A stretch of DNA of 64,000 nucleotides. Source: Acidimicrobiales bacterium. GTDB lineage: Bacteria > Actinomycetota > Acidimicrobiia > Acidimicrobiales > Iamiaceae. Shown here piece by piece: positions 1-8,843 of this stretch (the first letter of the stretch is position 1; every line of letters begins with the position of its first letter). The position numbers were made by a program, and so were the translations under genes. The stretch covers positions 1 through 64,000 of the forward strand of contig DASZTW010000014.1 in assembly GCA_035547835.1 (NCBI GenBank), given 5' to 3'. Under the pieces are notes generated by a model, which saw nothing but the letters and a program-made list of their open reading frames with translations, did no database searches and was not told the DNA's origin.

Positions 1-1016
1 GTGAACAGCGAATTGCCCGCCTCCAGCGTACGCATCGCATTGGGGTTCGTGGTCCAGTCCGTGCCCGGCGCTACGCCGAAGAACCCGAACTCCGGATTGG
101 TCGCGTACAGGCGGCCGTCTTCGCCGAACCTCATCCAGGCGATGTCGTCGCCGAGGGTCTCCACACTCCACCCGGCGATCGTGGGCTCGAGCATCGCCAG
201 GTTCGTCTTGCCGCACGCGGACGGGAACGCCGCCGCCACGTAGTGGACCTTGTTTGCGGGGCTGGTCAGCTTGAGGATCAGCATGTGCTCGGCAAGCCAG
301 CCTTCGTCGCGGGCCATCACGGACGCGATGCGCAGGCTGTAGCACTTCTTGCCCAGCAGGGAGTTGCCGCCGTATCCGGAGCCGTACGACCAGATCTCGC
401 GGGTCTCGGGGAAGTGGGAGATGTACTTGTTGTCGGCGTCGCACGGCCAGCGGACGTCGGGCCGGGCGTTGCCGTCGGCGTCGACGAGCGGGTAGCCGAC
501 CGAGTGCAGGCACGGCACCCAGTCGCCGCCGCCCAGCACGTCGAGGGCCGCCTGGCCCATCCGCGCCATGATCCGCATGTTCACGGCGACGTACGCCGAG
601 TCGGTGAGCTGCACACCGATGTGCGCGATCGGCGAGCCCAGCGGTCCCATCGAGAACGGCACCACGTACATGGTGCGGCCGCGCATCGCCCCCGTGTAGA
701 AGCGCAGCATCTCTTCGCGCAGCTCGGCCGGCGCGCGCCAGTTGTTGGTGGGACCGGCGTCGATCTCGTTTTCGCACGCGATGAACGTGCGCTCTTCGAC
801 GCGGGCGACGTCGGCCGGATCAGACAGCGCGAGGTAGCTGTTGGGTCGCTTGACGTCGTCGAGGCGCTCGAACGCACCCCCGTCGACGAGGCTCTGCGCC
901 AAGAGGTCGTACTCCTCGGCGGAACCGTCGCACCAGTGGACCTGATCGGGCTGGAAGATCCCGGCCCAGTGGTCGACCCAGTCGCGCAGCTTCTGATTGG
1001 ACGTCGTTGCAGTCAT
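1..1016 (-). CDS. pckG: Phosphoenolpyruvate carboxykinase (GTP), partial
   Basis: Converts oxaloacetate and GTP to phosphoenolpyruvate, GDP and CO2, the first committed step of gluconeogenesis, in the cytosol. The 338 residues present are the N-terminal part; the 3-prime end lies beyond base 1. Seen directly: the GTP-PEPCK nucleotide loop FPSACGKTN at about residues 264-272, and the substrate-loop motif [13 protein letters not shown] near residue 213. The ATG at 1016 is preceded by GGAG and gives the family N-terminus ([11 protein letters not shown]). A -10-like TACCAC lies about 30 bases upstream on the minus strand. It stands apart from the leftward rpmB gene, which ends 150 bases away. Identity is secure; regulation cannot be judged. 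Confidence 0.96.
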   Translation of the reverse strand, partial: MTATTSNQKLRDWVDHWAGIFQPDQVHWCDGSAEEYDLLAQSLVDGGAFERLDDVKRPNSYLALSDPADVARVEERTFIACENEIDAGPTNNWRAPAELREEMLRFYTGAMRGRTMYVVPFSMGPLGSPIAHIGVQLTDSAYVAVNMRIMARMGQAALDVLGGGDWVPCLHSVGYPLVDADGNARPDVRWPCDADNKYISHFPETREIWSYGSGYGGNSLLGKKCYSLRIASVMARDEGWLAEHMLILKLTSPANKVHYVAAAFPSACGKTNLAMLEPTIAGWSVETLGDDIAWMRFGEDGRLYATNPEFGFFGVAPGTDWTTNPNAMRTLEAGNSLF

Positions 1017-1129
1017 TGGTCTCCGGCTTCACACGGGGGAACGTGGTACCGGCCCAAAGAGGTCGCGACCACGCTGGGACCGCCACCCTACCGAGCGGTC
1101 ACCTGCGGGTCCCATTCGTGCCGCCGGCC

Positions 1130-1152
1130 GTCACGGTCGAGTCGACGGTGAC
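1130..1152 (-). terminator. Hairpin downstream of rpmB
   Basis: An imperfect inverted repeat (GTCACGGTCGA with TCGACGGTGAC) begins 17 bases past the rpmB stop. It could end rpmB transcription before the PEPCK gene. There is no U-tract, as is common in high-GC actinobacteria. Confidence 0.45.
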
Positions 1153-1168
1153 CGGGGCAGACGCACCA

Positions 1169-1363
1169 CTAGCGGGTGGCCTTGACGACCTTGCCCGCTT
1201 TGAGGCACGACGTGCAGACGTCGATCCGCTTGGGGCTGCCGCCGACGATGGCCCGGACGCGCTGGATGTTGGGGTTCCACCGGCGCTTGGTACGCCGGTG
1301 CGAGTGGCTGACGTTCATGCCGAACGAGGGGTGCTTGCCGCACACCTCACACACCGAAGCCAT
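1169..1363 (-). CDS. rpmB: 50S ribosomal protein L28 (zinc-binding form)
   Basis: Structural protein of the large ribosomal subunit, 64 residues. Two CxxC pairs (C5/C8 and C50/C53) mark it as the zinc-carrying C+ form; zinc-free paralogues are often zinc-regulated elsewhere in actinobacterial genomes. The ATG at 1363 follows GAAGGTGG at good spacing and gives the expected N-terminus MASVCEVCGK. The gene is divergent from fakA, the same neighbour relationship seen in Firmicutes. A minus-strand -10-like TACCAT at 1416-1421 implies a leader of about 46 bases. Very high confidence from length, cysteine pattern and context. Confidence 0.97.
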   Translation of the reverse strand: MASVCEVCGKHPSFGMNVSHSHRRTKRRWNPNIQRVRAIVGGSPKRIDVCTSCLKAGKVVKATR

Positions 1364-1415
1364 GGATCCACCTTCAAGGTCGTTGGCCACGATGGGCCTG
1401 CCAGGACGGCTGACC

Positions 1416-1421
1416 ATGGTA
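1416..1421 (-). promoter_or_regulatory. -10 element of rpmB
   Basis: TACCAT on the minus strand, about 50 bases before the rpmB ATG, in the divergent region shared with fakA. Assigned by motif only; no convincing -35 was seen. Confidence 0.4.
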
Positions 1422-1480
1422 CGGGCCGGCGGCCCTTGCCGACAAGCCGGGCCGGAGCAGGTGGGCCACCCGGACCTCAC

Positions 1481-1486
1481 TACGAT
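1481..1486 (+). promoter_or_regulatory. -10 element of fakA, probably leaderless
   Basis: TACGAT followed by 8 bases and then the ATG. This distance would put the transcription start at or next to the start codon, and no Shine-Dalgarno sequence is present. Confidence 0.5.
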
Positions 1487-1494
1487 CGTCCCCC

Positions 1495-3159
1495 ATGGCC
1501 ATCCTGGAGCGGCTGGGCGCCGACGACCTCTGTCAGGTGATCGTCGCGTTCCGAGATGCGCTCCGCAGCCACCAGGAAGTCGTCAACCGGCTCAACGTCT
1601 ACCCGGTGCCCGACGGCGACACCGGCACCAACATGGCACTCACCCTCGAATCGGTGGTGGCCGAGCTCGAACCGGTCACTCCGGCTGGCGGCGGCGCCGA
1701 CCTCGCCGCGGTGTGCAAGGCCATCAGCCACGGCTCGCTGATGGGGGCACGGGGCAACTCCGGCGTGATCTTGTCGCAGATCCTGCGCGGCATCGCCGAC
1801 GTCGCCCAGGCCGAGCCCGACGGCGACGGTGCGTGCTGGGCGAACGCACTCGGGCGGGCGTCGGCCGCCGCATACGAAGCCGTGATGAAGCCGGTCGAGG
1901 GCACGATCCTCACGGTCGTGCGGGAGTCGGCCGAAGCCGCGGCAGGCGCCGCTGCCGAGGGCGCGTCGCTGGTGGGTGTGCTCGAAGCTGCCCAGCTCGC
2001 CGGGCGCGCCGCCCTCGAGCGCACCCCCGACCTGTTGCCGGTGCTCGCCGAGGCCGGCGTGGTCGACGCAGGGGGCACCGGTTTTCTCCTGCTGCTCGAT
2101 GCCGCGCTCCACGTGGCCGACGGCCGCCCGCTGCCCGAGGCCCCGGAGATCACCGGCGCCGACCCGGCAGCGGGGTTCGCCGCGCACGACCACGACCACG
2201 AGCCGGGCTTGTCCGACCTCCGCTACGAGGTCATGTACTTCCTGGAAGCCCCCGACCACACGATCCCCGCGTTCAAGGACGTGTGGGCCGGTCTCGGCGA
2301 CTCCATCGTGGTGGTCGGCGGCGACGGCCTGTGGAACTGCCACGTCCACACCGACGACATCGGCGCCGCGATCGAGGCGGCGCTCGACTGCGGCCGGCCC
2401 CGCAACATCCGCGTCACCGACCTCCTCGAGCAGGTGGAGGAGGAGCGCTGGGTGCGCGAGGGCGCGGCAGCACCGGCCGGCGACGCGCCGCCGCCGGAGC
2501 CGGTGCCGTGCGGGGTGGTGGCCGTGTCGGTGGGCGACGGCGTGCGCCGGATCTTCCACTCCCTCGGCGTGCAGGTGATCGTGACCGGCGGGCAGACCAT
2601 GAACCCGTCGACGGCGCAGCTCGTGGAAGCGGTCGAGGCGTGCCCGGCCGACCAGGTGGTGATCTTGCCGAACAACAAGAACATCATCCCGGTGGCCGAG
2701 CAGGTCGACGCGCAGACCTCCAAGCAGGTGCAGGTGGTGCCGACCCGGTCGGTCACCGAGGGCTTCGCCGCGCTGCTGGCGTACGACCCCCAGGCCGAGG
2801 TGGCCGCCAACGTGGCGTCGATGGGGGAGTGCGCCGCCAACGTCACCGCCGCCGAGGTCACCCGCGCCGTGCGCGACAGCTCCAGCGACGTCGGCCCCAT
2901 CGCGGCCGGCGACTGGCTCGGCATCGCGGCCGACGGCATCCGTGCGGTGGAGCCCGACCTCGCCAGTGCCTGCACGGTGCTGCTCGGCGCCATCATCACC
3001 GCGGAGCACGAGATCCTCACGCTCATCGAGGGCGACGGCGCGACCGCCGCGGTCACCCGCCAGCTCACGGCGTGGGCCAGCGAGCAGTTCCCCGACCTCG
3101 CCGTCGAGGTCCACCAAGGCGGGCAGCCGCTCTACCCGTACCTGATCGGTATTGAATGA
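1495..3159 (+). CDS. fakA: FakA/YloV-type DAK2-domain fatty acid kinase
   Basis: Belongs to the DhaK-like kinase family that works with a FakB (DegV-type) carrier to phosphorylate fatty acids for phospholipid synthesis. The N-terminal DAK2 domain has the metal/ATP-binding motif PDGDTGTNM at residues 39-47 and a GARGNSGVILSQ stretch near residue 84. The C-terminal half contains the DegV-like segment with GGQTMNPST. Its length of 554 residues is normal. It begins a rightward operon and overlaps the next gene by ATGA. Its place between rpmB and recG matches yloV in Firmicutes. No FakB gene is visible in the window. Family assignment is secure; the kinase substrate is inferred from the family. 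Confidence 0.9.
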   Translation: MAILERLGADDLCQVIVAFRDALRSHQEVVNRLNVYPVPDGDTGTNMALTLESVVAELEPVTPAGGGADLAAVCKAISHGSLMGARGNSGVILSQILRGIADVAQAEPDGDGACWANALGRASAAAYEAVMKPVEGTILTVVRESAEAAAGAAAEGASLVGVLEAAQLAGRAALERTPDLLPVLAEAGVVDAGGTGFLLLLDAALHVADGRPLPEAPEITGADPAAGFAAHDHDHEPGLSDLRYEVMYFLEAPDHTIPAFKDVWAGLGDSIVVVGGDGLWNCHVHTDDIGAAIEAALDCGRPRNIRVTDLLEQVEEERWVREGAAAPAGDAPPPEPVPCGVVAVSVGDGVRRIFHSLGVQVIVTGGQTMNPSTAQLVEAVEACPADQVVILPNNKNIIPVAEQVDAQTSKQVQVVPTRSVTEGFAALLAYDPQAEVAANVASMGECAANVTAAEVTRAVRDSSSDVGPIAAGDWLGIAADGIRAVEPDLASACTVLLGAIITAEHEILTLIEGDGATAAVTRQLTAWASEQFPDLAVEVHQGGQPLYPYLIGIE

Positions 3160-4262
3160 CCGTCACCGAGCCGGACTTCCTGGCACGGCTCGCGGTCCAT
3201 TTCCGGTACTTCGCCCGCAGCGAGTGCGACCGGACCGCTCCGCTGTACGCGGCGTTGTCCATCCGCGCGGCAGGTGATCCCGAGATCCTCGGCCTGCTCG
3301 CCCACGCGGCCCCCCGAGAAGCGCGCCCGACGCTGCTGTTCGCCGCCGTCCACTTCCTCGTGCTCGCCGAGCCCGCTTCGGAGCTGGCTTCGTTCTACCC
3401 GTCGGTGACCGGCCGCCCGGTTCCCGCGGGCGACGCGTATCCCGTGTTCCGGCAGTTCTGTCTCGACCGTCACGACGAGCTCGTCGCGCTCTTGTCCACC
3501 CGCATGACCCAGACGAACGAGGTCAACCGCTGCGTGGCGCTCCGGGCCGCGCTGGGCGCGGCGGTGGCCGACCTGCCCGATCAGCCGGTGGCCTTGCTCG
3601 AAGTGGGAACCAGCGCCGGGCTCAACCTCGGTTTCGACCGCTACGAGCTGCCCGGCCGCTTCGGCCCGGCCGGTTCACCCGTGCAGCTCGACTGCGACGT
3701 GCTCGGCGCGATCGCACCGCCGTTCGAGCCGGCCCTGCCGCCACTGTCGTGGCGCGCCGGGCTCGACCGCAGCCCCATCCGTGTCGCCGACGACGCCGAG
3801 ATCCGCTGGCTCGAAGCGTGCTTGTGGCCCGAGCAGGTGGAGCGGGTGGCCCGCTTCCGGGCAGCCGTGGCGCTGGCCCGGGCCGACCCGCCGACCCTGG
3901 TGACCGGCGACATGGTCGACGACCTGGCGCGTGCTGCGTCGACCGCCCCGGCCGACGCGCACCTGGTGCTGTGGCACTCGTGGGTGATGACCTACCTGCC
4001 CCGCGAGCGCCGCCCCGACTTCGCGGCCGCGGTGGCCGACCTGGCCGCCGGCGGGCGGTCGGTCACGTGGCTGTCGGCTGAGGGCCCCGGGGTGCTCGAC
4101 GATCTCGCCGCCCCACCGCTGGATGCCGATGCGTCCGACGAGCTGCGCGTCGCCACGCTGCTCGGCATCCAGCGGTTCCGCCGTGGAGCGGCGGGGGACC
4201 GCGTCTTGCTCGGCCGCTGCCACCCGCACCTTCGTTGGCTGGAGTGGCTGCGGCCGGCGTGA
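3156..4262 (+). CDS. DUF2332 family protein
   Basis: A 368-residue soluble protein of the actinobacterial DUF2332 family, whose function is unknown to me. Typical family stretches are visible: the N-terminal HFRYFARSECDRTAPLY, a conserved LLEVGTSAGLNL around residue 150 that resembles a nucleotide- or SAM-binding glycine loop, and a central VLWHSWVMTYL. No signal peptide or membrane segment is seen. It overlaps fakA by four bases (ATGA), so translation is probably coupled. A hairpin 5 bases after the stop likely ends the operon. The glycine loop hints at a Rossmann-like methyltransferase fold, but this is only a suggestion. Confidence 0.85.
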   Translation: MTVTEPDFLARLAVHFRYFARSECDRTAPLYAALSIRAAGDPEILGLLAHAAPREARPTLLFAAVHFLVLAEPASELASFYPSVTGRPVPAGDAYPVFRQFCLDRHDELVALLSTRMTQTNEVNRCVALRAALGAAVADLPDQPVALLEVGTSAGLNLGFDRYELPGRFGPAGSPVQLDCDVLGAIAPPFEPALPPLSWRAGLDRSPIRVADDAEIRWLEACLWPEQVERVARFRAAVALARADPPTLVTGDMVDDLARAASTAPADAHLVLWHSWVMTYLPRERRPDFAAAVADLAAGGRSVTWLSAEGPGVLDDLAAPPLDADASDELRVATLLGIQRFRRGAAGDRVLLGRCHPHLRWLEWLRPA

Positions 4263-4266
4263 TGGA

Positions 4267-4286
4267 CCCTGGCGCTCAGGCCAGGG
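4267..4286 (+). terminator. Hairpin after the fakA operon
   Basis: CCCTGGC and GCCAGGG form a perfect 7-bp stem with a 6-base loop, five bases after the DUF2332 stop. There is no U-tract. It separates this operon from recG; the remaining bases to 4426 show no other convincing feature. Confidence 0.55.
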
Positions 4287-4426
4287 CGAGGAGGCTTGTC
4301 GCTTCGACCGTAGGAGCCCGACCTGTCGGTCCGGTTGCCACCGGGAGACCGCTTGGCGAACCCTCGGTGAGCACTGCGTGGCGAGATGCCCGCCCGGGCC
4401 TCGTCAGGTCGACGCCGGACGCCTCG

Positions 4427-4432
4427 TAGTCT
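4427..4432 (+). promoter_or_regulatory. -10 element of recG, probably leaderless
   Basis: TAGTCT followed by 7 bases and the GTG at 4440. No ribosome-binding site is present. The spacing supports a leaderless transcript and decides the choice of the GTG start over a more upstream in-frame ATG at 4386. Confidence 0.5.
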
Positions 4433-4439
4433 CGGGGTC

Positions 4440-6632
4440 GTGGCTCGTCGGCTCGCGCAACTGGCAGCGCTTCCCGTCACGCAGCTGCGAGGGGTCGGAC
4501 CCAAGTACGCCGAGGCCCTCGAGCGCGCGTTCGAGATCGAGACCGTGCTCGACCTGTTGACCCACTACCCCCGTCGCTACATCGACCGCACGAACCTCCA
4601 GGCCATCCGCGACCTGCGGGTGGGCGACGAAGTGATGGTGATGGCGACCGTGCGCCGCATCAGCGGCCGTCGCACCCGGGGTGCGCGGGGCCGACGCCCG
4701 ATGGCCCTGGTGACGGCAGAGGTCGCCGACCCTTCCGGCGGGCACTTGCAGGTGGTGTTCTTCAACCAGGGGTGGCGCGAGCGGCAGCTCCCCGCGGGCG
4801 CCGAGTGCATCTTGTTCGGCAAGGTCACCGAGAACCGCGGGCGGCTGCAGATGGCGAACCCGCTGGTCGACCTGGTCGGCACCCAGACCGGCAAGATCGT
4901 GGCCGTCTACCCGCAGTCCGAAAAGGAGCGCCTCACGTCGTCGGACCTGAGCCGGTGGATGACCGAGGTGCTCGAACGGGCCGGGGAGTTCGCCGAGGCC
5001 GTGCCCGAGCAGGTGCTCGACCGGCTCGACCTGATCGACCGCACGTCGGCGTTCCGAACCGTGCACCTGCCCGAGACGATGGGCGAGGCCACCGCGGCCC
5101 GCAAGCGACTGGTGTTCGACGAGCTGTTGCGGGTGCAGCTCGCCCTCGTGTTGCGCAAGCGCGCGCTCGAGCGCGCGAGCACCGGTCTGGTGCACCGCAT
5201 CGGCCCCGGCCCCGCAGGCGAGCCCGACCTGGTGTCGGCGTTCCACGAGCGCCTGTCGTTCCCGCTCACGGGCGCGCAGCGGCGGGCGATCGCGGAGATC
5301 GACGCCGACCTGGCGGGACCTCATCCCATGCACCGGCTCCTGCAGGGCGACGTGGGTGCTGGCAAGACCGTGGTGGCGGTGTCGGCGCTGCTGGTCGCGG
5401 TGCAGAACGGTCACCAGGGCGCGCTCATGGCACCCACCGAAGTGCTGGCCGAGCAGCACCACCTGGGCATCAAGGCGCTGTTGGAGGGCTTCACGATCGG
5501 CGACGGCGGCACGTCCCTGTTCGGCGAGCGACCCTTGCGGGTGGAGCTGCTCACCAACCGGGTGACCCCCACCGAGCGGCGACGCATCCTCGAGCAGCTC
5601 GCCGCCGGCGACGTCGACCTGCTGATCGGCACGCATGCCCTGATCCAGGAGGCGGTCGAGTTCCGGTCGCTCGGCGCGGTCGTGATCGACGAGCAGCATC
5701 GCTTCGGGGTCGAGCAGCGTGCCGCGCTGCGCGACAAGTCCGGCGGTGAGCACACGCCCGACGTGCTGGTGATGACCGCCACGCCGATCCCGCGCACCGC
5801 CGCCATGACCGTGTACGGCGACCTCGACGTGTCGGTGCTCGACGAGCTGCCCCCCGGTCGCACCCCGATCGACACGATCTGGATCCGCACCCCGGGCGAC
5901 GCGGAGGCCGACGACCCCGCGGTCGCCGCCGCCGAAGCTCCGGTGTGGGATCACGTCCGCACCGAAGTCGCCGCCGGGCGCCAGGCATATGTGGTGTGCC
6001 CGCTGGTCGACGAGTCCGAGAAGCTCGAAGTGCGTTCGGCCACCGACACGTTCGAGCGGTTGTCGGCCGGCGAGCTCACCGGCTTGCGGGTGGGCCTGTT
6101 GCACGGGCGGGTGCCGTCGGCCGACAAGGAGGTGGTCATGGACCAGTTCCGCCGCCGCGACCTCGACGTGCTCGTGGCCACGACCGTCATCGAAGTCGGC
6201 GTCGACGTGCCCAACGCGACCGTCATGGTGATCCTCGACGCGGACCGCTTCGGCATCGCGCAGCTCCACCAGCTCCGCGGCCGGGTTGGCCGCGGCTCGG
6301 CCACGTCGCGCTGCTACCTGGTCGGCGCCGCCACCACCCGCGAAGCCGAGGAGCGGCTCGCTGCCATGGTGCGCACCACCGACGGGTTCGAGCTCGCGGA
6401 GATCGACCTCGACCTCCGCGGTGAGGGCACGTTGATGGCCGAGCGCCAAAAGGGCCGCAACGACCTCAAGCTGGCCTCGTTGCGGCGCGACCGGGTGTGG
6501 GTCGAGCGTGCCCGCGAAGTGGCCTTCGAACTGGTCGACGCCGACCCGCAACTCGCCGACCATCCGCTGCTCAGGGAGGAGGTCGACTTGTTCCTCGGTG
6601 AGGACGAGGCCGACTTCCTGTTGAAGTCGTGA
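4440..6632 (+). CDS. recG: ATP-dependent DNA helicase RecG
   Basis: Branch-migrating helicase that remodels stalled forks and recombination intermediates. The protein has 730 residues from the GTG start. An N-terminal wedge/OB domain carries LRGVGPKYAEAL and HYPRRYIDR. The superfamily-2 helicase motifs follow in order: Walker A GDVGAGKTVVA, motif Ia APTEVLAEQH, DEQH box (VVIDEQHRFGV), MTATPIPRTAAMTVYGDLD, and motif VI QLRGRVGRG. An in-frame ATG 54 bases upstream would add an arginine-rich stretch not expected in the family, and the -10 position favours GTG 4440. The stop overlaps the next GTG start. Secure assignment. Confidence 0.96.
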   Translation: MARRLAQLAALPVTQLRGVGPKYAEALERAFEIETVLDLLTHYPRRYIDRTNLQAIRDLRVGDEVMVMATVRRISGRRTRGARGRRPMALVTAEVADPSGGHLQVVFFNQGWRERQLPAGAECILFGKVTENRGRLQMANPLVDLVGTQTGKIVAVYPQSEKERLTSSDLSRWMTEVLERAGEFAEAVPEQVLDRLDLIDRTSAFRTVHLPETMGEATAARKRLVFDELLRVQLALVLRKRALERASTGLVHRIGPGPAGEPDLVSAFHERLSFPLTGAQRRAIAEIDADLAGPHPMHRLLQGDVGAGKTVVAVSALLVAVQNGHQGALMAPTEVLAEQHHLGIKALLEGFTIGDGGTSLFGERPLRVELLTNRVTPTERRRILEQLAAGDVDLLIGTHALIQEAVEFRSLGAVVIDEQHRFGVEQRAALRDKSGGEHTPDVLVMTATPIPRTAAMTVYGDLDVSVLDELPPGRTPIDTIWIRTPGDAEADDPAVAAAEAPVWDHVRTEVAAGRQAYVVCPLVDESEKLEVRSATDTFERLSAGELTGLRVGLLHGRVPSADKEVVMDQFRRRDLDVLVATTVIEVGVDVPNATVMVILDADRFGIAQLHQLRGRVGRGSATSRCYLVGAATTREAEERLAAMVRTTDGFELAEIDLDLRGEGTLMAERQKGRNDLKLASLRRDRVWVERAREVAFELVDADPQLADHPLLREEVDLFLGEDEADFLLKS

Positions 6633-7081
6633 CCCGCGACGACCGATCGTCCGGCCGCGGGCCCCACGGCTCGGCTGGGTCCGGTGGATCGGCTGGGTCC
6701 GGTGGCTCGGCTGGGTCCGGTGGCTCGGTTGGGTCCGGTGGCTCGGTTGGGTCCGGTGGCTCGGCTGGGCCCGGCCGACGGAGCCGCGACTCCCGTGCCG
6801 CGCGCCCTGGCCGACCGGTCCGGCCCGCCGCCGCCCAACGTCGGGCCGAGCGCCGCGCCGAGCAGGCCCGCACCCCGTACGCGAGCAACTGGCGATCGGT
6901 GCTGCTCGCCGATGCCGCGGTCGGCGTCGTCATCGTGCTCGTCGGCCTGGTCGTGCTGGCGCTGTGGAACTTGTTCGCCGGCGCCGGCCTCGGCGCGCTC
7001 GGCGTGGCGTACCTGGCGATGGTCGCCCGCCGCTACCACTACTGGCGCCAACTCCGCCGCGAGGCCGGCCTCGACGACTGA
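6629..7081 (+). CDS. Hypothetical membrane protein with Gly-Ser repeat N-terminus
   Basis: I do not recognise this 150-residue protein. The N-terminal 55 residues are a Gly/Ser-rich low-complexity region made of six-residue repeats encoded by 18-bp tandem repeats. An arginine-rich stretch follows, then two hydrophobic segments around residues 93-114 and 117-130, ending in a charged tail (RRYHYWRQLRREAGLDD). It is therefore probably a small two-pass inner-membrane protein with a disordered cytosolic N-terminus. It starts at a GTG overlapping the recG stop (GTGA), which suggests coupled translation. Whether the whole repeat is translated or a later start is used is uncertain; TM topology is inferred from hydrophobicity. 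Confidence 0.65.
   Translation: MTRDDRSSGRGPHGSAGSGGSAGSGGSAGSGGSVGSGGSVGSGGSAGPGRRSRDSRAARPGRPVRPAAAQRRAERRAEQARTPYASNWRSVLLADAAVGVVIVLVGLVVLALWNLFAGAGLGALGVAYLAMVARRYHYWRQLRREAGLDD
6668..6775 (+). repeat. Six 18-bp tandem repeats (coding)
   Basis: Six consecutive 18-base units of the type GGCTCGGCTGGGTCCGGT, with one to three changes among copies, in frame within the preceding gene and encoding GSAGSG / GSVGSG. The repeat length is a multiple of three, so copy-number change would not shift the frame. Confidence 0.9.
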
Positions 7082-7090
7082 ACTGCGCCG

Positions 7091-7137
7091 ATGTTTGGCT
7101 CGTTCCTTTCGGAATCCGAAACAAACGAGCCAAACAT
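7091..7137. terminator. Nested palindrome between convergent genes
   Basis: A 14-bp perfect outer stem (ATGTTTGGCTCGTT with AACGAGCCAAACAT) encloses an inner 7-bp stem (TTTCGGA with TCCGAAA). It begins 10 bases after the stop of the rightward gene and lies ahead of the converging pgi stop, so it could act as a bidirectional terminator. It is noticeably richer in A/T than its surroundings. Confidence 0.65.
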
Positions 7138-7189
7138 TCGGGGCCATTACCGACGGGGTGCGACAGCCTTGTCGGATTGCGCCCGCGGG

Positions 7190-7205
7190 CGCGCCCGAGG
7201 GCGCG
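7190..7205 (-). terminator. Hairpin downstream of pgi
   Basis: CGCGCCC and GGGCGCG form a GC-rich stem 15 bases past the pgi stop on the minus strand. It is the likely end of the gnd-zwf-pgi transcript. There is no U-tract. Confidence 0.45.
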
Positions 7206-7220
7206 GCGTCGGGCCGACGA

Positions 7221-8843
7221 TCAGCGCGACGCTCGGTAACGGCGGATCAAGGCGTTGGTCGACGAGTCGTGGGCGAGGGCCGGGTCGTCGGCGCACTCGA
7301 GCTCGGGGATGATGGCGGTGGCCAGCACCTTGCCGAGCTCGACGCCCCACTGGTCGAAGCTGTCGATGCGCCAGATCGTGCCCTGCGTGAACACCTTGTG
7401 CTCGTAGAGGGCCACGAGCGCGCCGAGCCGGCGCGGGGTGAGCTGGTCGGCGAGCAGGGTGCTGGTGGGTCGGTTGCCCTCGCACACCCGGTGGGCCACC
7501 TGGTGCTCGGGTGAGCCCGCGGCTCGCACCTCCTCCGCGGTGCGGCCCATGGCCAGCGCCTCGGTCTGCGCGAACAAGTTGGCCATCAGCAGGTCGTGGT
7601 GGCGACCGAGCGGGGTCAGGGGTCTGGCGAACCCGATGAAGTCGGCCGGGATCAGGCGCGTGCCCTGGTGGATCAGTTGGTAGAAGGCGTGCTGGCCGTT
7701 GGTGCCCGGCTCCCCCCACACGACCGGCCCGGTCAGGTACGTCACGCGGTTGCCGTCGATGTCGACGTGCTTGCCGTCGGACTCCATGTCGAGTTGCTGG
7801 AGGTAGGCGGGGAAGCGGTGCAAGTACTGGTCGTACGGCAGCACCGCATGGGTCGCGGCGGCGAAGAAGTTGATGTACCAGACGCCGAGCAGGCCCAGCA
7901 GCACCGGCAGGTTGTGCTCGAACGGGGTGGTGCGGAAGTGCTCGTCCATCTCGTGGAACCCGGCGAGCATCTCGGCGAACGCGTCGGGCCCGACGGCGAT
8001 CATCAGCGACAAGCCGATGGCCGAGTCGTACGAGTAGCGACCACCGACCCAGTCCCAGAAGCCGAACATGTTCGCGGTGTCGATGCCGAAGTCGGCCACG
8101 CCCTTGGCGTTGGTCGACACCGCCACGAAGTGCCTCGCCACGGCCGACTCGTCGCCGTCGTAGGCCGCCAGCACCCAGTCGCGGGCGGTGTGCGCGTTGG
8201 TGAGCGTCTCGAGCGTGGTGAACGTCTTCGACGAGATGATGAACAACGTCTCGGTGGGGTCGAAGCCGAGCGTGGCCTCGGCGAAGTCGGTGCCGTCGAT
8301 GTTCGACACGAACCGCACCGCGAGGTCGCGCTGCGCGTAGTGGCGCAACGCTTCATAGGCCATGACCGGCCCCAGGTCGGAGCCGCCGATGCCGACGTTG
8401 ACGATGTTGCGGATCCGCTTGCCCGAGTGACCGGTCCAATCGCCGTTGCGCACCCGGTCGGCGAACGCACCCATCCGCCCCAGCACTTCGTGGACGTCGG
8501 GCACGACGTCGTGGCCGTCGACCTCCATCACCGCGTCGGCTGGCGCCCGTAGCGCCACGTGCAGCACCGCCCGGTCCTCGGTGACGTTGATGTGGTCGCC
8601 ACGGAACATCGCTTCGATCCGCTCGGCGAGCCCGGACTCGCGGGCGAGCTGCACCAGCAGCGTGATCGTCTCGTCGGTGACGCGGTGCTTGCTGTAGTCG
8701 AGGAACCAACCGCCGCCTTCGGCGGTGAGGCGGGTGCCCCGGTCGGCGTCGTGCTCGAACAGGTCGCGCAGCTGCAGGTCGCGGACCTGGCCGTGATGGG
8801 CCACCAGCGCCTGCCAGGCCGGGAGGTCGGTGGGCGAGGTCAT
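7221..8843 (-). CDS. pgi: Glucose-6-phosphate isomerase
   Basis: Interconverts glucose-6-phosphate and fructose-6-phosphate in the cytosol. The protein has 540 residues, typical of the bacterial/eukaryotic-type enzyme. Visible signatures include [19 protein letters not shown], the phosphate-binding [23 protein letters not shown] and [18 protein letters not shown]. The ATG at 8843 overlaps the zwf stop (ATGA), so it is the last gene of a coupled gnd-zwf-pgi unit. Together these enzymes link glycolysis and the oxidative pentose phosphate pathway. Secure assignment. Confidence 0.97.
   Translation of the reverse strand: MTSPTDLPAWQALVAHHGQVRDLQLRDLFEHDADRGTRLTAEGGGWFLDYSKHRVTDETITLLVQLARESGLAERIEAMFRGDHINVTEDRAVLHVALRAPADAVMEVDGHDVVPDVHEVLGRMGAFADRVRNGDWTGHSGKRIRNIVNVGIGGSDLGPVMAYEALRHYAQRDLAVRFVSNIDGTDFAEATLGFDPTETLFIISSKTFTTLETLTNAHTARDWVLAAYDGDESAVARHFVAVSTNAKGVADFGIDTANMFGFWDWVGGRYSYDSAIGLSLMIAVGPDAFAEMLAGFHEMDEHFRTTPFEHNLPVLLGLLGVWYINFFAAATHAVLPYDQYLHRFPAYLQQLDMESDGKHVDIDGNRVTYLTGPVVWGEPGTNGQHAFYQLIHQGTRLIPADFIGFARPLTPLGRHHDLLMANLFAQTEALAMGRTAEEVRAAGSPEHQVAHRVCEGNRPTSTLLADQLTPRRLGALVALYEHKVFTQGTIWRIDSFDQWGVELGKVLATAIIPELECADDPALAHDSSTNALIRRYRASR

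Noticed and set aside
243-1151. Plus-strand open frame across the PEPCK gene
   Set aside because: The minus strand encodes PEPCK with intact catalytic motifs; the plus-strand product has no family resemblance.
4404-6563. A 719-codon minus-strand open frame opposite recG
   Set aside because: It mirrors the recG coding frame exactly and has no start signal or recognisable motif.
6668-6775. CRISPR-like repeat array
   Set aside because: The units are contiguous 18-bp coding repeats with no spacers and keep the reading frame of the gene.
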